A stretch of 64,000 nucleotides of DNA, from positions 62,001 to 126,000 of the forward strand of contig NZ_AEEC02000002.1 of the NCBI RefSeq assembly GCF_000300975.2, given 5' to 3'. The DNA comes from Herbaspirillum frisingense GSF30. GTDB taxonomy: Bacteria > Pseudomonadota > Gammaproteobacteria > Burkholderiales > Burkholderiaceae_D. This document shows, piece by piece, positions 7,539-17,734 of this stretch (its first letter is position 1; each line of letters opens with the position of its first letter). A model generated the notes under the pieces. That model made no database searches and was not told the origin of the DNA. It was given only the letters and a program-made list of their open reading frames with translations. The position numbers and the translations under genes are program-made.

Positions 7539-9890
7539 ATGCTGCCTTCTATCGAACAACGACTCGCCCTTGAACTTGCCGCCAAGCCGGTTCAGGTCGC
7601 TGCCGCCATCGCCTTGCTGGACGAAGGTGCCACCGTCCCCTTCATCGCCCGCTACCGCAAGGAAGTCACCGGCGGCCTGGACGACATCCAGCTGCGCCTG
7701 CTGGAAGAGCGCCTGCGTTACCTGCGCGAGCTGGAAAGCCGCCGCGCCGCGATCATCGCGTCCATCGAAGAGCAGGGCAAGATGACGCCGGTGCTGCTGG
7801 ACGCCATCACCCACGCGGAAGACAAGACCCGCCTGGAAGATCTCTACCTGCCCTACAAGCCCAAGCGTCGCACCAAGGCCCAGATCGCCGCCGAAGCCGG
7901 CCTGACCGAACTGGCCGATGCGCTCCTGAACGACCCGAGCCTGAACCCGGAAGAGGAAGCCGCCAAATACATCAAGGCCGCCTTCACCACCGACAACGGC
8001 GACAATCCGGGCGTGCCCGATACCAAGGCTGCGCTCGATGGCGCGCGCCAGATCCTCATGGAGCGTTTCTCGGAAGACGCCGAGCTGCTGCAGAGCCTGC
8101 GTGAGTACATCACCGAGCACGGCGTGGTCGAATCCAAGGTGATCGATGGCAAGCAGGACGCCGGCGAAAAATTCGCCGACTACTTCGATTACTCCGAGAC
8201 CTATTCCACCATCCCTTCGCACCGTGCGCTGGCGCTGTTCCGTGGTCGCCGCGAAGAGATGCTCAACGTCGTCTTGCGTCTGGATAGCGAAGAGGAAAAG
8301 CCGAAGTGGGATGCGCCTCATAATCCTTGCGAAGGTCGTATCGCCTCGCGTTTCGGCGTCTCCAACAAGGGCCGCGCCGCTGACAAGTGGTTGTCCGACA
8401 CCGTGCGCTGGGCCTGGCGCGTGAAGGTCTTCATGCACCTGGAAACGGAGCTCATGACCAACCTGCGCGAGAAGGCCGAGGCCGAGGCCATCAACGTCTT
8501 CGCCCGCAACCTGAAGGACCTGCTGCTGGCCGCGCCTGCCGGCCCGCGTGCCACCATGGGCCTGGACCCGGGGCTGCGCACCGGCGTCAAGGTCGCCATC
8601 GTCGATGCTACCGGCAAGGTGGTCGCCACCGATACCATCTATCCGCACCAGCCGCGCAATGACTGGAATGGCTCACTGCATTCGCTCTCGCAACTGGCCG
8701 AGAAGCACAATGTCTCGCTGATCTCGATCGGCAACGGTACCGCCTCGCGTGAAACCGACAAGCTGGCACAGGATCTGATCAAGCTGCGTCCCGAACTGAA
8801 GCTGACCAAGATCGTGGTGTCCGAAGCGGGTGCGTCGGTGTATTCCGCCTCGGAATTCGCTTCCAAGGAATTGCCGGATCTGGATGTGTCGCTGCGTGGC
8901 GCAGTCTCGATTGCACGTCGTCTGCAGGACCCGCTGGCCGAGCTGGTCAAGATCGATCCCAAGTCCATCGGCGTGGGTCAGTACCAGCACGACGTGAGCC
9001 AGTCGCAGCTGGCGCGCTCGCTGGATGCCGTCGTGGAGGATTGCGTGAACGCCGTTGGCGTGGATGTGAACACCGCTTCCGCTCCGCTGCTGGCACGCGT
9101 GTCGGGTCTGAACGCCAGCGTGGCACAGAGCATCGTGTCGTATCGGGATATGAAGGGGATGTTCAGCTCGCGTGCTGCCTTGCGCGAAGTGCCGCGCCTG
9201 GGTGACAAGACCTTTGAACAGGCGGCCGGCTTCCTGCGTGTGATGAATGGCGAGAACCCGCTGGATGCGTCGGCGGTCCACCCGGAATCCTATCCGCTGG
9301 TGGAAAAGATCCTGGCCGACATCAAGAAGGATGTGAAGAGCGTGCTGGGCCAGACCTCGCTGTTGAAGGGCCTGACTCCGGCCAAGTATGCCGACGAGAA
9401 GTTCGGCGTGCCCACCGTCACCGACATCCTCAAGGAGCTGGACAAGCCCGGCCGCGACCCGCGTCCGGAATTCACCACCGCCACCTTCAAGGAAGGCGTG
9501 GAAGAGATCAAGGACCTGCGTCCGGACATGATCCTGGAAGGCGTGGTCACCAACGTGGCGGCCTTCGGCGCCTTCGTCGATATCGGCGTGCACCAGGATG
9601 GTCTGGTACACATCTCGGCGCTGTCCAACACCTACGTCAAGGACCCGCACACCGTGGTCAAGGCCGGCCAGGTGGTCAAGGTCAAGGTGCTGGAAGTGGA
9701 CGAGAAGCGCAAGCGCATCGCCCTGACCATGCGCCTGAACGACACCGCCCCGGCCCCGGGTGCACGCAACGAGCAACGTGGTGACCGCAACGATGCGCGT
9801 CGCCTGTCGCAGCACCAGAACCAGCGTGGTCGTGAGCAGGCACCGAGCAACAATGCCATGGCGGCGGCGTTTGCGAAACTGCGCGGTTGA
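7539..9890 (+). CDS. tex: Tex, S1-domain RNA-binding transcription accessory protein
   Basis: A 783-residue Tex protein, normal for the family. The N-terminal helical region contains [16 protein letters not shown] (about 34-50). Then come a YqgF/RNase H-like domain ([19 protein letters not shown], about 342-360), tandem helix-hairpin-helix motifs ([18 protein letters not shown], about 508-525), and a C-terminal S1 domain ([18 protein letters not shown], about 667-684). The tail is Arg/Gln/Asn-rich. Tex binds nucleic acids and affects transcription and stress or virulence gene expression; its exact role is unsettled. A strong terminator follows. Confidence 0.95.
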   Translation: MLPSIEQRLALELAAKPVQVAAAIALLDEGATVPFIARYRKEVTGGLDDIQLRLLEERLRYLRELESRRAAIIASIEEQGKMTPVLLDAITHAEDKTRLEDLYLPYKPKRRTKAQIAAEAGLTELADALLNDPSLNPEEEAAKYIKAAFTTDNGDNPGVPDTKAALDGARQILMERFSEDAELLQSLREYITEHGVVESKVIDGKQDAGEKFADYFDYSETYSTIPSHRALALFRGRREEMLNVVLRLDSEEEKPKWDAPHNPCEGRIASRFGVSNKGRAADKWLSDTVRWAWRVKVFMHLETELMTNLREKAEAEAINVFARNLKDLLLAAPAGPRATMGLDPGLRTGVKVAIVDATGKVVATDTIYPHQPRNDWNGSLHSLSQLAEKHNVSLISIGNGTASRETDKLAQDLIKLRPELKLTKIVVSEAGASVYSASEFASKELPDLDVSLRGAVSIARRLQDPLAELVKIDPKSIGVGQYQHDVSQSQLARSLDAVVEDCVNAVGVDVNTASAPLLARVSGLNASVAQSIVSYRDMKGMFSSRAALREVPRLGDKTFEQAAGFLRVMNGENPLDASAVHPESYPLVEKILADIKKDVKSVLGQTSLLKGLTPAKYADEKFGVPTVTDILKELDKPGRDPRPEFTTATFKEGVEEIKDLRPDMILEGVVTNVAAFGAFVDIGVHQDGLVHISALSNTYVKDPHTVVKAGQVVKVKVLEVDEKRKRIALTMRLNDTAPAPGARNEQRGDRNDARRLSQHQNQRGREQAPSNNAMAAAFAKLRG

Positions 9891-9940
9891 TGTGACGCAC
9901 TAAGTGACGCGCTGATCGCCTTGCCTCGCAAGGCGCGGTA

Positions 9941-9983
9941 AAAAGGACAGGCTGTTCCTCTCGGAGGAACAGCCTGTTTTTTA
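9941..9983 (+). terminator. Rho-independent terminator of tex
   Basis: A 14-bp perfect stem (9947-9960 with 9964-9977) with a 3-base loop is followed by a run of six T. This is one of the strongest terminators in the window. Confidence 0.9.
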
Positions 9984-10187
9984 TGGGCGATCTGGATTGC
10001 AGGTTTGCGATCTCCAAGTATTTTTATTTATCGCGCCTAAAGTGCGCTCTCGCGCTAAAGAGTGTCGCGACTTCATTAACATGGCTGCCCTTCCGGTCCT
10101 TGCCTGACGATGAACTGAATGTGCCTCACTTGGCCTCGCATCACTTCCCTGTGGACCGGTTACCCCCGATCCGACAAGGAAAGCAGC

Positions 10188-10631
10188 ATGGAAGCAACGA
10201 ACGCATTTCGACTGGAATATCCCCGGCTCATGAAAGCCTTGCTCGCCCTCATCACGTTCAGCACGGTGACATCGATGGTTGGCTTGATCGGACCTAGGCT
10301 TGACCTTCTGGTCTTCATCAATTTTTTGGTGTTGGTCGTGACGCTCGTCGTTCCGTGGTGGCACTATTCCAGCCCCAGTTGCATCGGTGAGGCATTGGTG
10401 AAGATACTGAGCGTAGTGCAGGGCATCGCCGGTGCCTGGTATATGGCTGCGTCGCTCGAGCCCATCCTCTTCGGGGTGCCGGGGCCGGGGAAATGGCTGG
10501 CGCTGCTGCTTGCGCAACTGTTCAATCTGGCATTTTCCTGGATGTTCTTCAAGGCCGCGACCGTATGCCGCATTGAAAGTGGAGCGCAGGCGACCATGGA
10601 ATGGCTGAAAGATCTTCCAAAAGACCGATAG
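10188..10631 (+). CDS. Small membrane protein, paralogue of next gene
   Basis: An unrecognised 147-residue membrane protein. ATG 10188 has AAGGA upstream and begins MEATNAFRLEYPRLMK. Three to four hydrophobic segments follow (about 15-35, 38-60, 75-100 and 105-125). The C-terminus is short and charged (ATMEWLKDLPKDR). It shares two signposts with the gene at 10750: L-x-YPRL at the N-terminus and HYSxPSxxGxxL after the second membrane segment, so the two are tandem paralogues. Function unknown. It lies in a lineage-specific-looking patch between tex and dgt. Confidence 0.6.
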   Translation: MEATNAFRLEYPRLMKALLALITFSTVTSMVGLIGPRLDLLVFINFLVLVVTLVVPWWHYSSPSCIGEALVKILSVVQGIAGAWYMAASLEPILFGVPGPGKWLALLLAQLFNLAFSWMFFKAATVCRIESGAQATMEWLKDLPKDR

Positions 10632-10749
10632 ACGTAGGTGGCCGGGCTACCTGGAATTGTTTCAGGACCTGGTTCGGGCTGCCCGCTCAACCGGGACGTC
10701 CATGTCCTATCCCTATGTCCCTACCTGCCAGCGAACGCGCTGCCACATC

Positions 10750-11121
10750 ATGAAAATCGTAAAACTGAAGTATCCGAGGCTGCTGGGCTTTGTCATTTTG
10801 ATGCTGGCGTCGCTCGGGTTAGGCTCATTGCTTGCGACACATGGTTTTTCGTTGCTGCTGGTTGTTCTGGCCGGAATGCTGCTGGTGCATTACTCGCGGC
10901 CAAGCCTGGTGGGTTGGGTACTTTTCATCTGCTTCATCGTCGCACCGGTGGTGGTCCTCGGCGTCATTGCATTTAGCTTTTTCGAGTTCAGCCGAGCTCT
11001 CCGCGGGTTTCGCGATCCTTACGAAATTATCTTCATATGGGCTGCCGCAGCGACCGGCGTGGCAGTGTTGATCGGCTTTGTCACCCAGGTGCTGAGAGTC
11101 GGCAATGAGGACGGCCAATGA
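10750..11121 (+). CDS. Small membrane protein, paralogue of previous gene
   Basis: An unrecognised 123-residue membrane protein starting MKIVKLKYPRLL, with about four hydrophobic segments and the HYSRPSLVGWVL stretch that matches HYSSPSCIGEAL of its upstream neighbour. The frame is open upstream, with other possible starts at 10702 (MSYPY) and 10657. None has a convincing ribosome site; 10750 is preferred because it aligns with the start of the paralogue. Same strand as the first copy, 118 bases downstream. Function unknown. Confidence 0.5.
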   Translation: MKIVKLKYPRLLGFVILMLASLGLGSLLATHGFSLLLVVLAGMLLVHYSRPSLVGWVLFICFIVAPVVVLGVIAFSFFEFSRALRGFRDPYEIIFIWAAAATGVAVLIGFVTQVLRVGNEDGQ

Positions 11122-11295
11122 GCAGTGGAACCGGCGTGCCAGGACTGCCAAAGTGGTTCGCCTAGCGCGCGAAAGGGATTGCGCCGGATTCGGAATCTGC
11201 GATTCCACTGTGCGTCCGGAAGAGCAGAGAAAAGGAGGCGGAGGCGTCCATCGGCATATCGCCGCAACGATACTCCGCCCTATCTGCGGTCAGAG

Positions 11296-12045
11296 TCAGG
11301 CAGTCGTACTGATCCGCGTCTGGCTCACCGATACCGAGATACTGACGGTGGTCTCGCTGGCAACTACGGTGCCGCCCTGGCCATCACCGTTGTCAGTGCT
11401 GCCTTCACTATCGCCACCATCCTGCTTGCCACCCTTGACCTTGTTGATGAAGTCATTCAGCGACTTCTGCACGAGGTCATAGGTCTTGTCGATGTTGCTG
11501 GCGATGTCGCCCTGCAGGACGCTCAGGCTTTCCAGGATGCCACGTGCTTCCTTGAAGCCCTGGTCGACGCCCTTGAAGATCAGGTTCATGTAGTCGTCGA
11601 TGTTGGCTGCGTCTTCCTTGTCGGGGTTGTTCTGCTTGTAGAGCTCGAACATGTTGGTGATGAAGGAGACGATGCGTCCGGCCGTGCCTTCCGGCGAGTT
11701 GTCCTGGGACGCTGCGTTCTGCACGGCGTTGTCGCCCAGCTGCGGGCGCAGGATGTCGTTGATGTTTTCGATGGCGGTCTTGTAGACCAGCGACAGAGGA
11801 TCGTTGCCGCTCTGCAGTGACACCTCCAGCGAGGACTGGACGATGGACAGGTTGAACTGTGCCTTGGCGCCTGCTTCGGTCAAGAGGTTCGCCTTTCTGG
11901 CTTCGGCGATCTTGTCATTGCTGGTGCCGGACGCACTGCCAGACAAAGCGGTGCTGTCGCCGCTGGTGGCGTTGGCGGTGTTGGAGGAAGTGGTGCTGGG
12001 CAGCAGGGTTTTGCTGTCCAGGCCGGTGGTGTTGCCGATGGCCAT
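11296..12045 (-). CDS. DUF5610-domain protein
   Basis: A 249-residue protein with no signal peptide. It has a Ser/Thr/Asn-rich flexible N-terminus (1-45), a central helical DUF5610 domain (about 60-190: NLSIVQSSLEVSLQSGNDPL, then SPEGTAGRIVSFITNMF) and a low-complexity Gly/Asp/Ser tail that ends in alternating Ser/Val/Thr (TVSISVSVSQTR). ATG 12045 has AGGAG at ideal spacing. The family is uncharacterised as far as I know. The acidic composition and disordered ends recall secreted or surface-associated proteins, but nothing in the context confirms this. It stands alone, with a gap of almost 400 bases upstream. Confidence 0.65.
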   Translation of the reverse strand: MAIGNTTGLDSKTLLPSTTSSNTANATSGDSTALSGSASGTSNDKIAEARKANLLTEAGAKAQFNLSIVQSSLEVSLQSGNDPLSLVYKTAIENINDILRPQLGDNAVQNAASQDNSPEGTAGRIVSFITNMFELYKQNNPDKEDAANIDDYMNLIFKGVDQGFKEARGILESLSVLQGDIASNIDKTYDLVQKSLNDFINKVKGGKQDGGDSEGSTDNGDGQGGTVVASETTVSISVSVSQTRISTTA

Positions 12046-12426
12046 GACGGTCTCCTGTAGAAAAAGGGGATCCGGGCATCAAGGGGGAAGACGGATCCAC
12101 TGGAAATGATGGTGCGTCGGATGACGAACCACTCCATTCCTGCATAACGGCCCGGTCGTGACGGACTTGATATTGACAAAAATTAACAGGTGTCAGTTTC
12201 CTCGTCCGGGTGGTGCCACTTGCTCCGGTGGATTTGTTCGATCTGACGCTAAGCCTTTTCGGTAAAGGCTTTGCGGCGAGCCGATGCGGGTCGATACGGT
12301 GGCTCTCACGATAAAAAATTTTTCAGAAAAAATGTAACGAAATGTCCGACCCGTGGTGGCAGGCGGATTTCATTTGCAGCGATGCAATGAAATCACGATG
12401 ACATGCTGCCAAGGATGAGCTGAGGG
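12046..12426. other. Gene-free stretch upstream of the DUF5610 gene
   Basis: I see no gene here. The stretch is more AT-rich than its surroundings (around 12170-12190 and 12310-12340) and should contain the DUF5610 promoter on the minus strand, but no -35/-10 pair with proper spacing stood out. Confidence 0.5.
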
Positions 12427-12452
12427 AAAACGCAGCGTATCGAAACGCTGCG
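12427..12452 (-). terminator. Rho-independent terminator of dgt
   Basis: A 7-bp CGCAGCG/CGCTGCG stem with an 8-base loop is followed on the minus strand by TTTT, 63 bases past the dgt stop codon. It closes the pilMNOPQ-aroKB-dgt run. Confidence 0.75.
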
Positions 12453-12515
12453 TTCAGCGACGATGACGATGTAGATATGGATGTGGGTGCGGATGAACTG
12501 GAAAGCCTGCTCAGT

Positions 12516-13667
12516 TCATTCCATGACGAACAGGCGACGATGTTCGCGGATGGCGTAACGGTCGGTCATGCCGGCGATGTAGTCGGCGACCTTTCTTGCC
12601 TGCTTGTCCAGCTGCTGGGTGTCATCATGCATTGCCTTGACCTGATAGTCCGGTGGCAGCAGGCTGGGCTGGCCCATGAAGGCGGAAAACATCTCGGCAA
12701 TGATGCGCCGCGCCTTGGCGGTCATGCGGTTGACCTGATAGTGACGGTAGAGCTTTTCACGCAGGAATTTCTTCAGCACTGCCGCTTCGCCCGCCATGGC
12801 ATCGGAGAAGGCAATGAGCGGCGGGGCGTTGCGGACATCCTCGATGTCGCGTGGCGCGAGCTCGGCGATGCGCACGCTCGCGGTCTGGATCAGGTCGACG
12901 ATCAGCGCGTTGATCATGCGGCGGACCGTCTCGTGGATCACGCGGCGACCGGTGATGCCGGGATAGGTCTGTTCGACTTCGCGCAGATGGCGGGCAAAGA
13001 AATCCACTTCGCTCATCAGCTCCATGGTCAGCAGGCCCGAACGCAGGCCGTCGTCGATGTCGTGGTTGTTGTAGGCGATCTCGTCGGCCAGGTTGGCCAG
13101 CTGTGCTTCCAGCGAGGGCTGTTTCTTTTCCAGGAAGCGTACGCCGATGTCCCCCAGTTGCCGGGCATTGTGCAGCGAGCAGTGCTTGAGGATGCCTTCG
13201 CGGGTTTCGAAGGTGAGGTTCAGGCCATCGAAGGCGCCATAGTGCTGCTCCAGCTCATCGACCACGCGCAGGCTCTGCAGGTTGTGCTCGAAGCCGCCGT
13301 GCTGCTTCATGCAGTGGTTCAGCTCATCCTGGCCGGCGTGGCCGAACGGCGTGTGGCCCAGGTCGTGGGCCAGGGAGATGGCTTCGACCAGGTCTTCGTT
13401 GAGTTGCAGGTTGCGGGCGCAGGAGCGGGCAATCTGCGCGACTTCGATGCTGTGGGTCAGGCGGGTGCGGAACAGGTCGCCTTCGTGATTGACGAAGACC
13501 TGGGTCTTGTATTCGAGACGGCGGAAGGCGGTGGAGTGGACGATGCGATCGCGGTCGCGCTGGAATTCGCTGCGCGAGCCGGGCGGGGTTTCACTGAAGC
13601 GCCGGCCCCGCGAGCTTGCCGAGTGGGCGGCATAGGGAGCCAGACGGGGGGGCGCTTCAGCGTGCAT
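12516..13667 (-). CDS. dgt: dGTPase-like deoxynucleotide triphosphohydrolase
   Basis: An HD-domain triphosphohydrolase that splits dNTPs to nucleoside and tripolyphosphate; 383 residues, as in the short dGTPase-like subfamily. Metal ligands of the HD fold are visible: His72 (RLTHSIEV), His101-Asp102 ([11 protein letters not shown]), and later [15 protein letters not shown] with the distal Asp. An N-terminal [22 protein letters not shown] stretch is typical (written here only as a landmark at about 37-58). ATG 13667 lies 2 bases after the aroKB stop, so the two are translationally linked. This is the last gene of the pil-aro operon. Confidence 0.92.
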   Translation of the reverse strand: MHAEAPPRLAPYAAHSASSRGRRFSETPPGSRSEFQRDRDRIVHSTAFRRLEYKTQVFVNHEGDLFRTRLTHSIEVAQIARSCARNLQLNEDLVEAISLAHDLGHTPFGHAGQDELNHCMKQHGGFEHNLQSLRVVDELEQHYGAFDGLNLTFETREGILKHCSLHNARQLGDIGVRFLEKKQPSLEAQLANLADEIAYNNHDIDDGLRSGLLTMELMSEVDFFARHLREVEQTYPGITGRRVIHETVRRMINALIVDLIQTASVRIAELAPRDIEDVRNAPPLIAFSDAMAGEAAVLKKFLREKLYRHYQVNRMTAKARRIIAEMFSAFMGQPSLLPPDYQVKAMHDDTQQLDKQARKVADYIAGMTDRYAIREHRRLFVME

Positions 13668-13669
13668 GC

Positions 13670-15478
13670 TTACTCTCCGGTGCAGGCCGCCAGGGTTTGC
13701 AAGAGCAATTCCTGCGGCACGTTGGTGATCAGGGGGCTGCCCAGCGGTTTGATCAGGATGAACTTGATCTGGCCGCCTTCGTTTTTCTTGTCCACTTCCA
13801 TCAGTTCCAGCCAGCGTTCGGTACCGAGGCTGGGGGCCACCGTCGGCAGGCCGGCGGCGGCGGTGACTGCCTGGATGCGGTCCCGCGTGCCGGCATCGAT
13901 ATAGCCCAGGCGGTGCGACAGATCGGCCGCCATGACCATGCCGCAACCGACGGCTTCACCGTGCAGCCATTGTCCGTAGCCCAGGCCGTTTTCGATGGCG
14001 TGGCCGAAGGTGTGGCCGAAGTTGAGGATGGCGCGCAGGCCACCTTCGCGTTCATCCTGGCGCACCACGTCGGCCTTGATTTCGCAGGAGCGCTGGATGG
14101 CGTAGGCCAGGGCAGCATCGTCCTTGGAGACCAGTTGCGCGATATTGGTTTCGATCCAGTCGAAGAAGGGCGCATCGATGATGGCGCCATGCTTGATGAC
14201 TTCGGCGATGCCGGCGGCCAGTTCGCGTGCGGGCAGGGTATGCAGGGTGGCGGTGTCGGCGATGACGGCCTGTGGCTGGTAGAAGGCGCCGATCATGTTC
14301 TTGCCCAGCGGATGGTTGATGCCGGTCTTGCCGCCCACCGAGGAATCGACCTGCGAGAGCAGGGTGGTCGGCACCTGCACGAAGGGTACGCCGCGCATGT
14401 AGGATGCGGCGGCAAAGCCGGTCAGGTCGCCAATCACACCGCCGCCCAGGGCGACCAGGGTGGTCTTGCGATCACACTTGTCGGCCAGCAGGCGGTCGAA
14501 GATTTTCATCAGGCTGGCCCAGTTCTTTTCTTCCTCGCCGTCGGGCAGCACGATTTCGCTGACCTGTTTGCCGGCAGCGCGCAGGGCGTTGGCGACCTTG
14601 TCCAGGTACAGCGGGCCGACCGTATCGTTGGTGACGATGGCTACGCGCTTGCCCTTGACGTATTGCGGCAGCAGGGACGCATCGTCCAGCAGGCCGCGAC
14701 CGATGTGGATGGGGTAGCTGCGCTCGCCCAGGTCGACGTTGAGGGTGATCGGGTTGATGGCGGTGGAGGCGGTGTTCTGGTTCATGCGGTGATGGCTGGG
14801 TTCGGCGCCGGCAGCGCCATGGAAGGTCTGGGAGAAATGGCTGGTGGCGACCACCGTAGTACCGTCGGCGGTACGGGTGACCAGCGCGCTGCTGCGTTCG
14901 ATGACGACGGTTTCATCGGCCTGCGTTCCATCAGCCTCCGGCGAGGGCTGCCAGGCACCCTCCTTGGGTGACAGTTCCAGATGGCTGATGATGGTCTGTA
15001 CCAGGAACTGGACATTGGGCCGGTTGGTCTCGATCACGAAGTCGGCCACCTCGCGGTAGAGCGGGTCACGCTGGCGCGAGAGTTCTTCCAGCTTGCGACG
15101 CGGGTCGGCGGTCTGCAGCAGCGGGCGGTTCTTGTCGCGCCCGGTGCGCTGGAGAATCTGGTTGATGCTGGCCCGCAGGTAGACGACGGTGCCGCCCTTC
15201 TTGAGGTTTTCACGATTCTCGGCACGCAGGACGGCGCCGCCACCGGTGGCCAGCACGATGTCGGGCTGGGCCGAGAGTTCGCGGATCACCTCCGCTTCGC
15301 GGCGGCGGAAGCTTTCCTCGCCCTCGATCTCGAAGATCACCGGGATGGTGGCGCCGGTGCGCGCCTCGATCTCGTGGTCCGAATCGACGAAGCGCTTGTT
15401 CAGCTTCTTGGCCAGGGCCCGGCCTATGGTGGTCTTGCCGGCTCCCATCAGGCCGACAAGGAAGATGCTTCCAGTCAT
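13670..15478 (-). CDS. aroKB: Fused shikimate kinase / 3-dehydroquinate synthase
   Basis: One uninterrupted 602-residue frame carries two steps of aromatic amino-acid synthesis. Residues 1-170 are shikimate kinase: P-loop GLMGAGKT (9-16), SDHEIE, and ATGGGAV (77-83). Residues about 232-602 are 3-dehydroquinate synthase: [30 protein letters not shown], and [11 protein letters not shown] with zinc-ligand histidines. A Ser/Thr/Gly linker of about 60 residues joins them. An in-frame ATG at 14785 could start a separate AroB, but it lacks a ribosome site and no stop separates the domains, so a fusion protein is the simplest reading. In many proteobacteria aroK and aroB are separate adjacent genes. 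Confidence 0.88.
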   Translation of the reverse strand: MTGSIFLVGLMGAGKTTIGRALAKKLNKRFVDSDHEIEARTGATIPVIFEIEGEESFRRREAEVIRELSAQPDIVLATGGGAVLRAENRENLKKGGTVVYLRASINQILQRTGRDKNRPLLQTADPRRKLEELSRQRDPLYREVADFVIETNRPNVQFLVQTIISHLELSPKEGAWQPSPEADGTQADETVVIERSSALVTRTADGTTVVATSHFSQTFHGAAGAEPSHHRMNQNTASTAINPITLNVDLGERSYPIHIGRGLLDDASLLPQYVKGKRVAIVTNDTVGPLYLDKVANALRAAGKQVSEIVLPDGEEEKNWASLMKIFDRLLADKCDRKTTLVALGGGVIGDLTGFAAASYMRGVPFVQVPTTLLSQVDSSVGGKTGINHPLGKNMIGAFYQPQAVIADTATLHTLPARELAAGIAEVIKHGAIIDAPFFDWIETNIAQLVSKDDAALAYAIQRSCEIKADVVRQDEREGGLRAILNFGHTFGHAIENGLGYGQWLHGEAVGCGMVMAADLSHRLGYIDAGTRDRIQAVTAAAGLPTVAPSLGTERWLELMEVDKKNEGGQIKFILIKPLGSPLITNVPQELLLQTLAACTGE

Positions 15479-15688
15479 ATCTAAGAATTCTGCGCTCTGC
15501 GCTACTGGCCAATGTCGATGGCGCCGCGCATCTGACGGCACGGTCACCCGCCGCCCGGTGGGCGGTGTCCGGGCCGGCCGCCGGCCGGCTTGCGCCCGGC
15601 GGTACGGGCCTGGAACAGCGATTTTACCGTTCTTTGTGCCGCCGCCGGGAAAAATCGGGCTGGACAGCCCGCCGGGGGGCAACGGGCG

Positions 15689-17734
15689 TCAATACGGGCG
15701 CGGCGGTGCGACGATGCGGGGTGTGAGGAAGATCAGCAGTTCGGTCTTGTCGCGCACCCGGCTGTTGCTGCGGAAGAGGGCGCCCAGGATGGGGATGTCG
15801 CCCAGCAACGGTACCCGGGTTTCATGGTCGTTGTCGGTCTGGGTATAGATGCCGCCGATGACCACCGTGCCGCCATCTTCGACCTGGACCTTGGTCTTGA
15901 CGTGCTTGGTGTTGATCGCCAGGCCGCCCGGGGTGACGTTGCCCCGGCTGTCCTTGTTGAGGTCGACGTCGAGGATCACATTGCCGTCGGGGGTGATCTG
16001 GGGCGTCACTTCCAGCTTCAGGTTGGCTTTCTTGAATGCGGTGGCGGTGGTGCCATTGCCGGCGGCCTGCTGGTAGGGGATTTCCTCGCCTTGTTCGATC
16101 AGGGCCGCCTGCTGGTCGGCGGTGATCAGGCGCGGACTGGAGACGATCTTGCCGCGTCCGTCGGCTTCCAGGGCCGAGAGTTCGACGTTGAGGAAGCGCT
16201 GGGCAGCGGCGTTGAAGAGGGTAAAGCCGAAGCTGCCCGGAGTGGCGCCGCTCAATGGCTCGGCGCGCAGGTTCAGGGCTGGTTCGCTCAGGTAGAGACC
16301 CGATGTGGGTGGCGTCTGCCGGGTCTGCTCGCCGATGGCTGCATAAGTGTTGCCCACCGCTGCGCCGCGGGTGGTCGCCGCCAGCCCGAGCTTGACGCCG
16401 AGGTTGCGGGCGAAGCTGTCGTCAGCTTCGACGATGCGGGCCTCGATGAGGACCTGGCGTGCCGCCACGTCGATGCGCTCGATCAGCTTGCGCACGTTGG
16501 CCAGCACGGCCAGGGTGTCGGTCACCAGCAGCTGGTTGGTGTGATGGTCGATCATGGCGCTGCCACGGCGTGACAGCAGGGTGTTGCGGCGCCCGGCCTG
16601 GGTGTTGCCGTCCTCGCCGATGCCCAGTGCGCGGCGCAGGGTGTCGGCGCGCTGGTAGTTGAGCTGGAAGCTTTCGGCATGCAGCGGCTCCAGGTCGGCG
16701 ATCAGGGCTTTCTGTTCCAGTTCCTGGCGTTCGCGCGCCTGCATTTCCTCGCGCGGGGCGATCCACAGTACCTCGCCAGTGCGCCGCATCTCCAGTCGCC
16801 CGGCCTGCAGGATCAGGTCCAGCGCCTGATCCCAGGGGACATCCCTCAGGCGCAGGCTCAACTGCCCGACCACGGCGTCGCTGGCCACCAGATTGACGTC
16901 GCTGTAATCGGCCAGGACCTGCAGGGCGGTGCGGATGTCGATGTTCTGGAAATTGAGCGATAACCTGTCGCCGCCATCGTGCTTGTCGGTCGGTGTTCCG
17001 GAGGAAGCGGGGACGGTGCTGCCGCCGGTGACGGGCAACACGTCGATCACCAGACGGCGACCGCTCTGATAGGCCTGGTAGCGCCATTGGCCCTGCGTTT
17101 CGAGCACCACGCGTACGCCTTGTTCGTACGGGTAGGCATGGTATTGCGTCACGGGGGTGGCGAAGCGCCCGACCTCGACCGGCCGCTGCAGGTCCGGTGA
17201 CAGGATGGCGCCGCCGATGTCCACCACCAGGCGCCGGCCCATTTGGCGGACCTGCAGCGGTTGATCGGCCGCGCCCAGTTCCAGTATCAGTTGTCCCTCG
17301 CCGGCGCCGCCGCGGCGAAAGTCGATGTTCTGCAGTGCGCCGGGCTCGGGCGCGGCGCGCTGGTCGAGTTCGACCAGCAGGCGATCATCCTCGACCCGCA
17401 GACGATGGCTGACGGCGTGTTTGAGCTGCAATTGCAGCCGCAGCCGGTCGTCGTCGGCGGCCACCAGCACGCGCTTGAGCAGGCCGCTGCCGGCCAGCGC
17501 GCGGGGCAGCATGTCGGCAGGCGTGGTCTTTGGCAGGTCCAGTACCAGTTGTGCCGGATCAAGCAGCTGGAATGCGCCTACCTGTGCGGGGTCCAGGGGA
17601 TGGGACAGTTGCAGGCTCAGCGTGAGCCCTTGCGGGCGGTACTGGATACCGATGCCGTAAAGGCGGTTCTCGGCCAGGGTCGGCCAGGGTGACAGGGACA
17701 GCAGACCGGCGAACAAGAGCAGCAGGGTTCTCAT
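15689..17734 (-). CDS. pilQ: Type IV pilus secretin PilQ
   Basis: Forms the outer-membrane ring through which type IV pili exit. The 681-residue protein has a signal peptide (about 1-21), two AMIN domains (about 25-130 and 140-240) that bind peptidoglycan, an STN/N0 domain (LSLNFQNIDIRTALQVLADY, about 258-277), an N1 domain with LLVTDTLAVLANVRKLIERI, and the C-terminal secretin core ending in LLGDIPILGALFRS and TELLIFLTPRIV. Its ATG overlaps the pilP stop by 4 bases. It is separated from aroKB by about 210 GC-rich bases holding several short palindromes. Confidence 0.95.
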   Translation of the reverse strand: MRTLLLLFAGLLSLSPWPTLAENRLYGIGIQYRPQGLTLSLQLSHPLDPAQVGAFQLLDPAQLVLDLPKTTPADMLPRALAGSGLLKRVLVAADDDRLRLQLQLKHAVSHRLRVEDDRLLVELDQRAAPEPGALQNIDFRRGGAGEGQLILELGAADQPLQVRQMGRRLVVDIGGAILSPDLQRPVEVGRFATPVTQYHAYPYEQGVRVVLETQGQWRYQAYQSGRRLVIDVLPVTGGSTVPASSGTPTDKHDGGDRLSLNFQNIDIRTALQVLADYSDVNLVASDAVVGQLSLRLRDVPWDQALDLILQAGRLEMRRTGEVLWIAPREEMQARERQELEQKALIADLEPLHAESFQLNYQRADTLRRALGIGEDGNTQAGRRNTLLSRRGSAMIDHHTNQLLVTDTLAVLANVRKLIERIDVAARQVLIEARIVEADDSFARNLGVKLGLAATTRGAAVGNTYAAIGEQTRQTPPTSGLYLSEPALNLRAEPLSGATPGSFGFTLFNAAAQRFLNVELSALEADGRGKIVSSPRLITADQQAALIEQGEEIPYQQAAGNGTTATAFKKANLKLEVTPQITPDGNVILDVDLNKDSRGNVTPGGLAINTKHVKTKVQVEDGGTVVIGGIYTQTDNDHETRVPLLGDIPILGALFRSNSRVRDKTELLIFLTPRIVAPPRPY

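Noticed and set aside
12260-12290. A FliA-like promoter pattern (TAAA...GCCGAT) between the DUF5610 and dgt genes.
   Set aside because: The spacing is two bases too short and the orientation points away from the DUF5610 gene.
15479-15688. Several GC palindromes between aroKB and pilQ as a possible regulatory RNA or attenuator.
   Set aside because: The stems are short and overlapping in very GC-rich DNA, with no T-run or consistent fold.
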